From Sclerotiophoma versabilis (taxonomy: Eukaryota > Ascomycota > Dothideomycetes > Pleosporales > Didymellaceae), in contig JAAROD010000004.1 of NCBI GenBank assembly GCA_012274445.1, positions 1,550,001 through 1,614,000 of the forward strand: 64,000 bases of DNA. Reading direction: 5' to 3'. Made by a program: the position numbers and the translations under genes. Below the pieces are notes generated by a model, which saw only the letters and a program-made list of their open reading frames with translations, was not told the DNA's origin and did no database searches. Shown piece by piece: positions 29,485 through 40,825 of the stretch; the first letter of the stretch is position 1; each line of letters starts with the position of its first letter.

Positions 29485-29937
29485 GATGTTTGGAAATTTA
29501 TGATACTGGGTGTGTGTCCTCACACGTAATCGATTTTGGGTAAAACGAGTCTTTTAAAATCGAATTATCTGACTGTTGTGTATCTTTGTACTCGTCGATC
29601 ATTTCTATTGCAAGGAGAGTTGAAGGGTACATAAATACTTAATGCTGTATTAGTCGGCCGTCACCAATGACGCGTTTACTTACCCTTTGTGAATGAAGTA
29701 TACTCCTGCAAAAGTGCAAACAAACCCACAGCGACGCATCGATTTCGTGTAATGACAGGGTTTACATATTGCTAACCTACTACTTGGCCAGCGCGACCTT
29801 TGCTTGTGATTTTCAAGGGTCACGTTTCTTCTAGGTCAACGCTATTACCCCTGATACACTTGATAGCTGTCCATGAACGCTTCTGTCGGACGACCAAGCG
29901 CATCTACGTGGCTATTCATACAACCTGGTGTAAACAA
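29485..29937. other. Intergenic region, 450 bp
   Basis: Between the small hypothetical gene and the 3' end of the P450 gene. AT-rich, with no repeat and no coding frame of note. Confidence 0.45.
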
Positions 29938-31590
29938 TCAGTCCAACCACACCCGCGTCTTATCGCAATCATCGATGATAGCCTGACGGTGCACTTCACT
30001 TCTCGGCACAAACTCTACGTCAAAGGCTTTGCTTCCCAACAACAATCCCCCATGAAACCCTGTCTCAACACTCAGGTCTAACTCTCCCTTTGCCTTCACA
30101 TCAAAAGCCCAAACAAGCTTTGCCGCCATAGCCAAGAAACCATTCTGTGCAAAGATGTTTCCAGGACATTGGCGTCGACCACTGCCAAAAGCATAGCAGA
30201 TTTTTCGGCCTTGGGCTTGACATTCTTCGGCAGATAGTTTGGTGCCGTAGGGGTTGGCAAGGTAGCGGTTAGGGTTGAACCTGTCTGGTGAGGGGAAGAG
30301 ATTCGGATCGTGCGAGTCGACCCAGATGTTTTGGAGGATCACTGTGCCTTTAGGGATGTGATAGTCGTGGAAGAAATCGTCGGCGTCCAGCGTGTGGGGG
30401 AGGTTTACTGTGGCTACTGGACGCCAGCGTAGGATCTTTCCGAGTCAGTGTATGTCTTCCAACACTGTCTGCTAATTGGGACTTACTTCAAAAAAACATG
30501 CATTCAGATATTGCAATCTATCCAAGTCTTCAACCTGTGGCGGCTTACCTACTTCAGTCACACTGTCCACCTCCGCCTGCGCGCGTTTGAGAACCTCAGG
30601 ATGGGTAGCTAAAACCTTGATAAAAGCTAGAGCGCTAAGATACGTGGTATCGACTGCAGCGTCAAACAGCCCACCGCCGAGGTACGCAAGTTGATGATCG
30701 TCGAATCCACCCTTAATTTCTTGCTCTTGCAGAAGTCTTGCCATCAGTGACAGGAAGCCGTGGGGCTTGGGATTGTTCCCGTCTTGATGCAGTTTCAGTT
30801 CGTCTTTGGCGGAGTTCAACATCATCTTAAAGAATTGTTTCTGATTCTTGCGTAGCTCGCTGGCCTGTCTTTTCCACTTGGCAAAGAAAGCTGGCACGTA
30901 CTTGAGGATGGGGAACATACCGACTGGAGGAGCTGATCCGGGGTTGAGTAGCTCCAGCCAGTTCTTTTGGTTATCATAAAAGAGCTTTGTCAGGTCCTTG
31001 TCTTTCTGCGCTCCTCGATGGCCACATATTGCTGTTAATGGGGTTCCCATGCCCCAATTGTGAAGGTGATCCTGGAATTTCTCGGGCGCCATAATCAGGT
31101 TATGCGCGAAATACGCTGCTGCAGCGTTCTGCAATGGCAGTGCTTGCTCACATCCCGTGGGCCCAAGCAGAAGTCTAACGGCAGAGCGAAACCGTTTTAA
31201 ATAGGCATCATTCTGCAGGAAGAGGATATGTTGCGCGTCCTGGATGATGTGCTCTCGGAAGATGTAATCAGTAGGTCTGCCGGAGTAGATGTTTCCTCGC
31301 TTCTCGAGCAGCTCTCGAACAACTTCAGCACTGTTGAGAACAACAAGATTTGCAGGTCCCGCCTTGAGTCCAACCATGTCACCGTAGGTTTTGCGCCATT
31401 CTGTGAATTTGATGTGGAGCTTGTCTGAGGCAAAGTGGTGCACATTGCCAATGAATGGCAGCGAGGGCGGTCCTGGAGGGTAGTTTTTGGGCGGAAGAGA
31501 CTGCAGTGAGAACCTTACGATAGAGACGAGAGTATATACAAGTACGAGGCCCACAAGGGTTTGCACGAGGAACTCGCTATTGTTAGCCAT
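29938..31590 (-). CDS. Cytochrome P450 (E-class group I type)
   Basis: Two exons (30487-31590 and 29938-30435, 51-nt intron) give 533 residues from MANNSEFLVQTLVGL. An N-terminal membrane anchor (LVQTLVGLVLVYTLVSIVRF) is followed by the proline-rich hinge PPKNYPPGPPSLPFIGN. The I-helix oxygen-binding motif reads GGLFDAAVDTT, the K-helix ExxR is EILR and is created exactly at the splice junction, and FNPNRY matches the PERF region. The heme loop is FGSGRRQCPG with the cysteine near residue 458. The length is normal. The style of the N-terminal part resembles fungal P450s acting in secondary metabolism (CYP64-like), but family assignment below clan level is not safe by eye. There is no P450 reductase or biosynthetic core gene beside it in the window. 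Confidence 0.92.
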
Positions 31591-33043
31591 CTTTGACCTG
31601 CTGGAGATCTGTAGTTAGTTGGGAAGAAGCTGTGTGACCACCTGTAAGACCGAATGAAGTGGGGTGTTATAGCCCGTGGTGTACCCCTGCCGCTGAGCTG
31701 CAACTTGTCAGCGAAGATATCTGTCCCACATATCTGCAGGGTTGAATGATCCTTCGTGCTCTAGCGCCAAGAGGAGTCCCTCTTCCGCGACCATCACACA
31801 TACAACGCGGTCAAAACTCCATGAATAAGCATTTTGTCGATATCACAGTATCTTTAGAAGTTCTACTCCTTGAGAGGTCTTCGTAGTGTGTATGAGATGC
31901 CCAAAAAGTAAAGCCATGAGATACTTTGGCCTTGGCGTGAAAGATCACCTGGGCAGAATGTGAACAATAGGCGGAACCCAGAGTTGACGCTTGTCTTTCG
32001 CTCCCAAAGAAAGCTAGCATGATATGTTTTGTGCGATAGCGTATAGCAATACATTTGGGAAGCTACTACAGTGCAGAAGTCAATGCGTTTGTGATAAAAG
32101 ACGCGGTGCCATCTCGCCGTTGTATTCTCCGATGCGTCTCGACCGGCTTTGCTGGACATTCAGCATCACGCACTGATGTTGCTCTGGTGTCTTTAGACTA
32201 TCAAAAGCATTAGTTTGTCCTACTTCAAGTGGGACGTGCTAGGTTCTATATAACATCCAATATCGGCTTGTGCGTCAGGCTATTGTGGAGTGTAAGGCTG
32301 GTTCACATATTCGAAAACCACGCTCAAAATACTGCTTCTACAAATTTCCTGCCACTATCGGTTCTTCGAAGGATCATAACTCAATTTCTCAATGAGTATC
32401 ACAGGTGCTTGATCATTGTGGACGAAGAAGGACGCCATGCACGGCTGTAGATGATTGGACGACGGGCATTCGGACGTCTGGCGTCATCGAAGATGAGGTC
32501 TCTGGGGTCGACATTGCGCGATACGGTATCTTGTGGTGCACGTACTTGTCTGCATTACTGACGGACATTGGTGGCTTATATATTCAGCTGAGTACAATGC
32601 GACTGAGGAAAGCCATGCCGTCGACGACCAGTGAATTATTAGCTTTGTGGCGCAATTGCGCAGCAGTCGTCAAAGTTGATTGCGACAGCAAGCTACTCTG
32701 AAACAGTGGCCTGGACTGTGATGTATTTAAACCTCTCTGTTTCGCATTTGTTCAACCCCTTTACCACCTCTTGAGTGGCACATCAGGTATCATAGTGCAA
32801 CGTTTCGTGAAGCGCGGGAAGTGGGGTTGGGGCTGTAGGGTGCAGCTATCACATAAACCCTGTATACCGTATAACAAAGGGTACCGAAATCAGACTGCAT
32901 GTTGCTGCTTGCATGTTGTATTGTGAAGATAGTTCAAATCCTAAGATTCTGACAACACGCGCCGAGGGTGGGGCAGCCCCAATTTAGCGCGCCTTCCCCG
33001 TGTCCTTCTGATGCTGCCCTGATCTTGCTCCAACATAGACCTT
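31591..33043. other. Gene-poor interval, 1.45 kb
   Basis: Upstream of the P450 gene; the first few hundred bases are its promoter. Short frames on both strands have no domain and no splice support. No repeat family seen. Confidence 0.45.
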
Positions 33044-33322
33044 TTAGAAGGCGATGCTACTGTTGAGAATATAATCGATCCAGCGAGTGATCCTGTTTTG
33101 CCTCAGCCTATTTGGCCCGTCTTTGCTCTTTTCATCGGATTCCCCCTTTGACGAGGACGAGTGCGGTTCAGAGAACTTCTTGGTGTCGTAATCTTCGCGC
33201 TCTTCAAGCTCTGCTGTCTTTGTCGCCCCATTTATTTCTGGCTCCTTTTCTTCTTTCTTTCCTGTGTTTTGTAAGCTCTGTCTCAGCCTTGCAGCCTTAA
33301 AATAGCATACTTTGCTTGTCAT
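33044..33322 (-). CDS. Short Lys/Glu-rich ORF, uncertain
   Basis: A 92-residue ATG frame (MTSKVCYFKAARLRQSL) ends in NRLRQNRITRWIDYILNSSI. It is rich in Lys, Glu and Ser. Upstream on the same strand but in another frame is a coding-like piece (ETDKAKMLQQMKNKISMGLD). The two may be exons of one gene or fragments of a decayed gene; no clear intron joins them. Function unknown. Confidence 0.28.
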   Translation of the reverse strand: MTSKVCYFKAARLRQSLQNTGKKEEKEPEINGATKTAELEEREDYDTKKFSEPHSSSSKGESDEKSKDGPNRLRQNRITRWIDYILNSSIAF

Positions 33323-33662
33323 CCAAGCCCATGGAGATCTTGTTCTTCATCTGCTGGAGCATCTTGGCCTTGTCAGTCTCTTCGCATGAAGGTGTGTCGC
33401 GCGACCGCCCAGTCTCGCCGTTGCAGCTATTTTAGATAAGTAATTGTTGTTCAAGGCTGTGTAGGCATGCCACATGCGCTAAACAACACGCCAGGGTCGT
33501 GAACGGGGCTGAGTGCATAAGGCTGACCACACGGGTACAACCTGCAACGGATCACAGGCAAAATGCACCAAGCCTCACGCACAAAATGGTATCCTATCTC
33601 TTTGTGGTAATGGAAGTACGGACCGAACGAAAACAGCATCTTTGCTCAACCCTAGAGCCTTA
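33323..33662. other. Intergenic region, 340 bp
   Basis: Between the uncertain Lys-rich frame and the 3' end of the PP2C gene. Apart from the coding-like piece mentioned under that frame (about 33310-33420, minus), I see nothing in it. Confidence 0.4.
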
Positions 33663-34881
33663 CTACGCAGTATTTGGCGACTCCAAACTTATCACAATGA
33701 CGGTACAGTTGTCCGAACCTTTCGCCTTGCCAGCTCGCTTCGCTAATTCATCTGCGATCTGCTTCGCTGACCATCCTTGGCTTTTCCAGTCGGTTGCAGT
33801 CCTCGCCGCTAACTCTGCGTCTTTCTCCTCACCAATGCCATCTGTAGATAGGAATACTAAGCTCTCGCCCTTGAGATGCCGTACGTCGAAATGCGCCTTG
33901 TTCGTAACAAGATCCGCCAACGCCTTCCTACCCGGTTTGAGGCCCGTCTCGACACCATCCAGATCTGTCAAGTTGTGAGCAGCTAGATTGTTAACCCTAG
34001 GTAGCTTCAATTCGGTATCGCCTACCGCGCGAGTCATTGCAAGAGCGCCTAAAAAGATGTGTCAGCGCCCACAAGCACTGAGTAAGGCAAGAGATGGAAG
34101 TACACCTACCGACTCTAGCAGCACCTGTATCATACTTCACCTCACCTCCAGCATCTTCGATTCTCTTCTTCTCGCTCGGGTTGTCGGGGCTGTGAGGTAC
34201 GGAAAGTCGCCGGATATTCCATTCGTTCTTGCCCTTAGCAAGATGGTGAGCCCTCAGCGTATGGTCCAACTTGTTAAGCTTGTTCTCTTCCTTCTTGTTT
34301 CGCCTGGTATGTTCAGCAAACACCACATGTGAGTCACCCAGGTCCGCTTCCACGAGGATCTTTTGTGATATGTCGATCAGAACTAGCGCCAAAGTAGAGC
34401 CGTCTTTCCAATTCTCTTGGTCGACGATCGCATCCTCCCGGTCAAGTGCATCTTGAATCGCTGACTTGTAGGTCTCCTGCGAGTGCGTTGAAGTCTTAGA
34501 GAGTGCCTCGTCGATGAAGTCTGCTAAATTATTCTTCAAATGATCGGCTACAGTTGCACCTGCACTAAGCTAAGGATTAGATCTATTTTGCGTGAAACTA
34601 GTGCAAAGAGACGTACTGCCCATCAAACACTGCGTAGAGCGCAACGTATTTGTTTGACTTAAGGCTTCCAGGCGCCAGAGCGATGAACCTGTCTTCTTGG
34701 TGTGGCCGTTCCCCTTGGATCTGCAGGGACCGATTAGCGAGATTCCACACCCGACTCTCCGCGCAAACCCCACCTAACCTACCGCTGACGTGCCAATCTC
34801 TTTTATCTGCACACTCATATCGTTCGATGATTGAATTGCCCCTCTGCCCTTATCGAGTGATCTTCTGATTCTGTGCATCAT
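33663..34881 (-). CDS. PP2C-type Ser/Thr protein phosphatase
   Basis: Four exons (34783-34881, 34617-34720, 34110-34564, 33663-34048) give 347 residues from MMHRIRRSLDKGRG; a second ATG follows at once. All PP2C motifs appear only after splicing: QGERPHQEDRF supplies the first metal-binding Asp, YALYAVFDGHAG is split by intron 2 at the His codon, and DGSTLALVLI, EADLGDSHVVFAEHT, LAMTRAVGD, LVFLSTDGIGEE and GKAKGSDNCTVIVI follow. The metal-coordinating Asp residues and the terminal Asp-Asn are present, so an active Mg/Mn-dependent phosphatase is expected. The three introns are 62, 52 and 61 nt. There is no TM segment or targeting signal. It is a short single-domain PP2C. The particular yeast orthologue is not clear. 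Confidence 0.9.
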
Positions 34882-36454
34882 AGCTCCAACGTGGTGTTGA
34901 TGGCTGATGCGAAAGAACGGCTGGTGATTTGGATGGGGCATCAGTATGACGACGCCATGGCGCAGAAATACTGGAAAATCGAATTTACCCACGCGCCTAG
35001 CGACGCTTACCGTGCGACGTGTAAACAACATAAACAGCGCAACGCAACCACAACGCTCTGGGTACCGCCTGTGCCTGCTTGAACTGCTCATCGCGGTCTA
35101 CAGAGATAGTTCGGATGATGTCTCGTGCACATCATTGAAGCACGGGATATGAAGACTAAAGCGGTGACTCGTTGCGCAATTATTCCTCTCCATCGTCAAG
35201 CGCTGCCATTTCATATCATTCACCTCTTGCGCTCCTTGGTATCTTCTCCACAGCCAGTTCATGGCTATCGTTCTGTCTTCGAAACCTGCGGCTCCTTTCG
35301 CATGTCAGTCTGTAATACCTCGCTCGACCTTTGTGCCACTTCAAGGCTCTTTTCTCGAAGATGCATCCAGTAGGTCTTGGATACCATCATTTCGCTAGTA
35401 CGATCGTAGCGACGGCAACTGCCATGGCCCGATTAAACAACTCTTCTTACATTAGCTGCCATGCAGGGTGCATGAGCAGGAGGGCCGCCCGTGCAGATCG
35501 GACACAGTCATGGGTGCACCACTGGGCGACTGCGCACTTTTCGTTCCTGAGCTTTTGTTCGCCGCACGCTTGCCACCCATAATACATGGGAATGCCACGA
35601 TCCAAGGGTCAGCCCGAGCTCCGGCGTCCAGCGACTCTTGTATCGTTTTCAAGTGGCGCTCCGAATAGTACAGCCAGAACCAGATGTATAGAGTTAAGAG
35701 CAAAGTGCACTAGCGGTGGAAAGCACACCACGGCACCGGATCGTTCAGCTCCAATCTTCGGGTCGCAAACACGAGCGAACTGTTGTGTGGGTACGGCCTT
35801 AGACGGGGCTGCTGTCGCTCCAGGGGCATTCTGCAGGTGAGATTTAGTCATTACCGGGGGCAGGATTGGGCATATCTAACCCATTCCCTGTCTTATGCTT
35901 GCACGACGAGATTGCAACGGCTTTGCAAACGGCGAGATATGCGCTACCCTAGCTTTTGAACATTGAGAGCATTTCAGTTTGGCCAAGCGATTTCCCCGCA
36001 TTTGGGACTCAAAACCACGCGACAGCAACTGCCGCCCACGAAGTGACACCTTCGCCAAGCTCTTAAGGCGGACGGTTGTTATTCTTATTGGGCTCTCTGC
36101 CGCTGTTACGCGAACGTCGAGGCGAGGCTTCGGCAATGCTTCTATAAATTGTGCTATTTCGGTGAGCGTGAACGTGAGCCGTGCTTAAGACATCCGCTCG
36201 GCCCTACCAGCGGTGGCGACTGCGGTCCATTAGACAAAAACGGCCAACCCAATCACGAACTGGCAAAACTGTAACCGGACCACAGAAGACCTGGCTGACG
36301 GCATGTGGCTTGCATAAACCTCCAGACAACTCCGATGTCATATAGCGACGGATCCTGGATCTACCTGCTGTTTCCGATTCTGACATTTGCACTCTATGTA
36401 GACCCCAGCGTTTGACCGTACCATTTGTTTGGTAACACTGCGTTGCTCGTCGCG
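34882..36454. other. Gene-poor interval, 1.57 kb
   Basis: Divergent spacer between the PP2C gene and the Pth11-like receptor gene. Several 60-105 codon frames exist on both strands but overlap one another and lack domains. No repeats, RNA genes or transposon ends were seen. Confidence 0.45.
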
Positions 36455-37665
36455 ATGCCGATAGATCCACTATCATCGATACCCATGTGGTTCTGCCTTT
36501 TACTATCCGTCGCATTGATCGCCATCCGGATCGGTTTCCGTCTGTGGAGGAAACAGCGTCTTATACGTGGTGACTACTGGTGCTTGTTGGCTGCACTTTT
36601 CACAATTGCGCGACTGGCTGCCAACTACTACCTGTTAATCTATGGCTCTACAAGAGGTATGCTGCTGATGTTGGTTGGAGAGCTACAGGCTGATTTCCCC
36701 ATAGTGTTGTCGGCGCAACGCCGCCTCCAACTTCTTGAGCCTGGATATGAGACCTTGACATCCGAGGTTGTGATAGGGAGCAAACTGGTCCTTGCAACTC
36801 GGACCATGTTGACATGCTTGTAGGTTTTCCAAAGACAAGAGAAGTGCTTTACTCACGACGTGACAGGCTGTGGTGCTTGAAGATGGCCGTCTTTGATCTC
36901 TTAGCAAGACTCATCTCCAAGATGCCATACGAACGAGCTCTTGTATACGGCTTTTGGAGTGTGTTACTCTCTACCTTTGTTGCTTCCGTGATCACTGTCT
37001 TCGTTGGTTGTCGTCCTTTCAAGCGGCACTGGCAGATTCATCCTGATCCTGGGGATTGGTATGACAAACTAAGACGATTTCACAAGCATGATGCTGACCA
37101 CCACAGTGTCGTTGGAAACATCTGGCTTATTACGTACGAGACGAGCAACATTGTGACCGATTTGATGCTCATGGCTCTTCCATTCACTCTCATATGCTCG
37201 GTTACTATACCCATCACACAGTAGGCAGACTTCATCCGAGTTGAGGGGCAGCATAGAAACTGATCCTTTTCCAGGCGTCTTCGCGTTATGGCTCTTTTCA
37301 GTATCGGTGTTTTTCTTGTCGCGATCAGTTTCATCCGCATCATCAAAGGCAAAGACTCTCGAATCCAGCGCGGTCACACGTTATGGGCATCGCTCGAAGT
37401 TCTCCTGGCTGTGGTTGTTGCTGTAATGCCGACAATTTATGCGCTTGCGCACGGCCGCCACGAAAACGCATCTCTCGACAGAACTCATCTGTCCGAATAT
37501 CCAAGAGGTCGCACGTTTTCTGAAGGAACAATACCAAGCGACAAGTGCAACCGCACTGTGTGGACTGAACTGCATGACGACACCTCAAGCCGGCTAGACA
37601 GTGCGAGTTCACAAAGTCCACTGGTAGGAATGCGACATCAGTCGCTTGACGCAAGAGTGGTATGA
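36455..37665 (+). CDS. Pth11-like integral membrane receptor (fungal rhodopsin-type domain)
   Basis: Five exons (36455-36656, 36705-36819, 36867-37058, 37107-37220, 37275-37665) give 337 residues from MPIDPLSSIPMW. Successive TM helices are seen in WFCLLLSVALIAIRIGF, YWCLLAALFTIARLAANYYL, then ATRTMLTCLLWCLKMAVFDL, VYGFWSVLLSTFVASVITVF and the following VGCRPF, IVTDLMLMALPFTLICSVTI, and VMALFSIGVFLVAISFIRII. The VFxGCRPFxxxWQIxPDPG segment and the ETSNIVTDLMLMALP helix are typical of the fungal rhodopsin-like (Pth11-type) family. The tail is Ser/Thr-rich and cytosolic. Such proteins are candidate surface sensors. The gene lacks an N-terminal CFEM domain. The first intron (48 nt) has no stop in frame, so retention would insert 16 residues. 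Confidence 0.85.
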
Positions 37666-37697
37666 GAACGTCTGATTTAGTTAATGATGCCCAGGAT

Positions 37698-38129
37698 TCA
37701 AGATCCAATTCTACTATTTTTTTGCCTCATCGAATCTTCGAACATCAGCCTCATATCGATCAGGGCCTGCCCCACTCGCCGGTATTCCTCGAAGGCCTTT
37801 TTCATCCATCGCCTAGCCCATGCTGCTCCATTAGTACTCCTTCCTCCCATCGACTTGTACACCAGTCCAGCGTCTGAGGCGAGAACCCATCCATAGTGCG
37901 CATCGAGATCACGACGCTCTGCCAGTAACCTTGCAAGAGCCGTGATGCCGCGCTGTACAAAGTACTGCTGCGTCGTTGGGGATGCCTTGCCTGAAGGTGA
38001 AATCGCAGCTACGTTCTCGATGAATCTGTCACCTGTATTTGTGGCTTCAAGGACACTGTCAATAAAGTCTCTGAAGTCTGTCGGCGGGAACGAGCATTCA
38101 GGGCGTCTCACACCAGGATTGGAAGACAT
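37698..38129 (-). CDS. Hypothetical protein, 143 aa
   Basis: A single frame from the ATG at 38129 (MSSNPGVRRPECSFPP); longer readings use a TTG start. It is mainly helical and soluble (DFRDFIDSVLEATNTGDRFI, VQRGITALARLLAERRDLDA, WMKKAFEEYRRVGQALIDMR). It is convergent with the Pth11-like gene, whose stop is only 33 bp away, and divergent from the next gene. No domain recognised. Confidence 0.6.
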   Translation of the reverse strand: MSSNPGVRRPECSFPPTDFRDFIDSVLEATNTGDRFIENVAAISPSGKASPTTQQYFVQRGITALARLLAERRDLDAHYGWVLASDAGLVYKSMGGRSTNGAAWARRWMKKAFEEYRRVGQALIDMRLMFEDSMRQKNSRIGS

Positions 38130-38388
38130 TAGGAATGTCAAGCAAGGCGGAATTTGGAAAAGAAAAAATGGGGAAGAAGCCGAGTGAGCTTTTGCTACCA
38201 AGAGCCATTGAATGTTGTTTGTCGGTACTATTCTGTCAATGGGGCGTCACGTTCAGCCATTTCAAGTTATACCGCAGAAGAACGTCGAATGCATCCACTT
38301 CGGTGCATGTTGTTAGTAACGACGAGAACCGACGACGTCAATCGTTGAAGCGTTTCCTTTTAGCAAACCGGCTCAGCAACCGACCGCA

Positions 38389-38799
38389 ATGCCCACGCAC
38401 ACCCACCAAACACCACGGCTTACGCTGCTGGACCAAACGTTCTGGGAAGTCCTACCAGCAAACTACAACCAAATCAAACAACGCTGGATTAGAATTGCCA
38501 CCCTGCATGACCAGGCCAAGTCCGACATGTTGTCATTGGACCGTGCAGGTGCGGTGAACTCATTCAGGGCGGAGCTTTGGATGCTAGAGAAGGATACCGA
38601 ACAGTATCGCAGTTTTATCAGGAAGACTAATATCATAGATGTGGCAGAGATGTATGTCGTTGCTGGGAAGGCCAGACAGCGAGCGTTGCAGATTGCGAAA
38701 GAGGATTTCGAGGATTTGGAAGCAAGTTTAAAGATGGTAGAGGATAGGGTGAAAGAGATGAGAGCTGAGCTTGTGTACAGGTTTGAGGGGCAAGAGTGA
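38389..38799 (+). CDS. Small coiled-coil hypothetical protein, 136 aa
   Basis: A single ATG frame (MPTHTHQTPRLTLLD). From about residue 60 it is dominated by charged heptad-like helix (ELWMLEKDTEQYRSF, QIAKEDFEDLEASLKMVEDR), suggesting a coiled coil. It has no signal peptide or TM segment. It is divergent from the neighbouring hypothetical gene with a 260-bp spacer. The function is not recognisable from sequence. Confidence 0.6.
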   Translation: MPTHTHQTPRLTLLDQTFWEVLPANYNQIKQRWIRIATLHDQAKSDMLSLDRAGAVNSFRAELWMLEKDTEQYRSFIRKTNIIDVAEMYVVAGKARQRALQIAKEDFEDLEASLKMVEDRVKEMRAELVYRFEGQE

Positions 38800-38990
38800 G
38801 GTATTGTGGTGTACAACGTAGGTGGGCCAGCTGCTGAACATATATCCAGTCGCACCTGTGCGCGCATGGCTGTCGGCATTTGAAGCTTACAACTATATAG
38901 ATCGACTCTTAGTCTTGCGGCCTGCTCTTCACTTAGTGCGCAACATTATATGATGCTTCTTTGTATTTTCTCTTCTGTACAAGCTATCAA

Positions 38991-39727
38991 CTATAATTCC
39001 TGATGTTCTGTAAATTCACACGTCCATTCATTCTGCTCCGGCAACGGCGCTGTGTTTGGTATGTTACTGCTTTCTCGGAACTCAATGATCTCCCTCTTTC
39101 CATGGTTGTCCTTGATGATAGCGAATGCAGCGTTCGTAAAGTACATACTGCGCTTCGCAAACCTGTGCATGCCGCCCGCCCAACCGATCATATAGACAAA
39201 GCCGCCCTTATCGCCATTGGCATTAGGTATGCCGAGAGTGTTGATGAAGCCATGCTCAAATGGCGCAAAACTTTTGCCGAGCGTCTTGTTGAAGCTGTGA
39301 TATAGCTCCAACGACCCCTCGTAGTTGTAGTGTGTGTCGTTGAATGTGAACTTGATGTCTTTGGAGAAAGCGGCATGACGTACTGTGGGCCAGTCGCCAT
39401 TCTCTGGGTAGGGGTAGAAACCTAAAGATGAGTATGAGCACAGCTATGACATGATACATTCAGGTGAACTTACCATTGATCTGGCACTCTAACCAACTGG
39501 AGAGCTGAACACTAGCATTTACGTTTGTCGATTCAGCCAGTGCGCAGGGGTTCTGTGCATTGCTGACCATAGGTCGTCCGAGTTTAGCTTGTGCATCGTC
39601 TACAGTGATCGCGAATGCGATTGTTGACGTTGCGAGTCCACACATAGCGACTGATTTGCATGGTGAGTACAGGGGAAAGGAAGATGGTCTGCGCGATCAA
39701 CGTACGAACAGAGGAAAGGAAATGCAT
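38991..39727 (-). CDS. Small secreted protein of unknown function
   Basis: Three exons (39706-39727, 39474-39650, 38991-39421) give 209 residues. The first exon is only 22 nt. Together exons 1 and 2 create a signal peptide (MHFLSSVLAMCGLATSTIAF) that neither contains alone. The mature part has SSWLECQINGFYPYPENGDW, FTFNDTHYNYEGSLELYHSF, GFVYMIGWAGGMHRFAKRSM and NEWTCEFTEHQEL. Two Asn-x-Thr/Ser sites and a few cysteines are present. The overall length (about 190 residues after cleavage) and low cysteine count fit a secreted fungal protein, possibly with an NTF2-like fold, but no catalytic motif is visible. The two introns (55 and 52 nt) have GTACGT and GTAAGT donors. Confidence 0.72.
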
Positions 39728-40289
39728 CGTAAGGGAGAGTCAACAGAGATGGATTTGTGTGCCGAATTAGACCTCGTTGTTTGCGAAACGGTTTCTGAGT
39801 ATGCAGATGATCTTGAGTGACATTAGTGGCTTATATAGTGATGACAACCTTGATGCCTTACAGCCGCAGCTGAGGCTGAGCAGCAGGAACGCTGGCCTAG
39901 TGCGGACGTAAGCGCGGGAATATCGACTACCAGGACCATTTGCTGCATGCGGATAGCAAGTCCAAACGGCCTGGAAAACGAGGGTGCCGAACTATGTTAG
40001 TTGACATAGACAACAAGGCTGATGAAGTGTGCAATTGGATCATGGCAACACGGACGAGCTTGTCACACAACCAGAGGTCACGTAATCACAGGGCTGCCGT
40101 TAGCAGTGGTGCCCGAACTTAAAGGGAGGGCAGATCAGACCGCGCGATTTTCGATCGTGCTGGGAGAGGAGAACCTGCGTGAAAGCTCTGCATTAGAGAT
40201 ACAGAGAGCAGGAAGGCAGGCCCGCACACAAGTAGCTGAGTACACAATGCTTAGAGTGTCTGATAATTTCATCAAGCAAGCAATAACAA
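39728..40289. other. Intergenic region, 560 bp
   Basis: Upstream of the small secreted protein gene and of the tRNA gene. It should contain the promoter of the secreted protein. No domain-bearing frame or repeat was found. Confidence 0.45.
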
Positions 40290-40362
40290 GCCCGGCTGGC
40301 ACAATCGGTAGCGCGTGAGACTCTTAATCTCAAGGTTGTGGGTTCGAGCCCCACGTCGGGCT
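40290..40362 (+). tRNA. tRNA-Lys (anticodon CTT)
   Basis: A 73-nt cloverleaf without intron. The acceptor stem pairs gcccggc with gtcgggc (one G-U), followed by discriminator t. The anticodon stem tgaga/tctca closes the loop ctcttaa, giving anticodon CTT. The T-arm contains ggttcgagccc, the usual B-box sequence, and the D-arm has tggcacaatcggtagcg, the A-box. A T-rich stretch about 12 nt downstream (cattttgt) can act as a Pol III terminator. Confidence 0.95.
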
Positions 40363-40471
40363 TACAGCTTTCATTTTGTCTTGGTTTCGTCCCGATCGGC
40401 CTTCAGGTTGTCGAGATGTTGGTGGTCGAAATTTTTGATGCCGGTGCAGGATGTGAAGGTCCGTGCTGACG

Positions 40472-40825
40472 CTAGCCACTAGCGTGTGCACCTGACTTTT
40501 TGCCAGTGCACGTGCACATGTGTAGCGGCACGTGCACAAGTGTACGGATGACGTATGCGATTACCCCTGAGTCTGAAACGAGGAAGCAGTTGCACTGCTT
40601 CGTGATCTTTTTGCGTGTTGCTTCGTCGCGGAGCCCATCAGGTTGCAACTGTGATTGTGTGTATCTCTTGTAGAGGTGGCTATCTCGAATGAAGAACGTG
40701 TGAGGTTGCTCTGACGTAACTGGGTATGCGTCCCTCGAGTCATCAGATTCGCAATCTGTACAGAAGTAATTGAGGCGGCAGTCGATGAGCTGTAGAGCTG
40801 AGTTCCGGTGAAGCGGCTTCAACAT
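40472..40825 (-). CDS. Hypothetical ORF, 117 aa
   Basis: A frame from an ATG at 40825 (MLKPLHRNSALQLID) with several cysteines (NYFCTDCESDDSRDAYPV). It ends close to the tRNA gene, and its last codons read through the CACGTG palindromes at 40506-40537. There is no recognisable domain. It may be a small gene or chance. Confidence 0.25.
   Translation of the reverse strand: MLKPLHRNSALQLIDCRLNYFCTDCESDDSRDAYPVTSEQPHTFFIRDSHLYKRYTQSQLQPDGLRDEATRKKITKQCNCFLVSDSGVIAYVIRTLVHVPLHMCTCTGKKSGAHASG
40506..40537. promoter_or_regulatory. Pair of CACGTG-centred palindromes
   Basis: gtgcacgtgcac at 40506-40517 is a perfect 12-bp palindrome and gcacgtgcac at 40528-40537 repeats its core. Both contain the E-box CACGTG, the target of bHLH regulators. 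The centres are 21 bp apart, about two helical turns. They lie 145-175 bp downstream of the tRNA gene, so which gene they could control is unclear. Confidence 0.5.
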
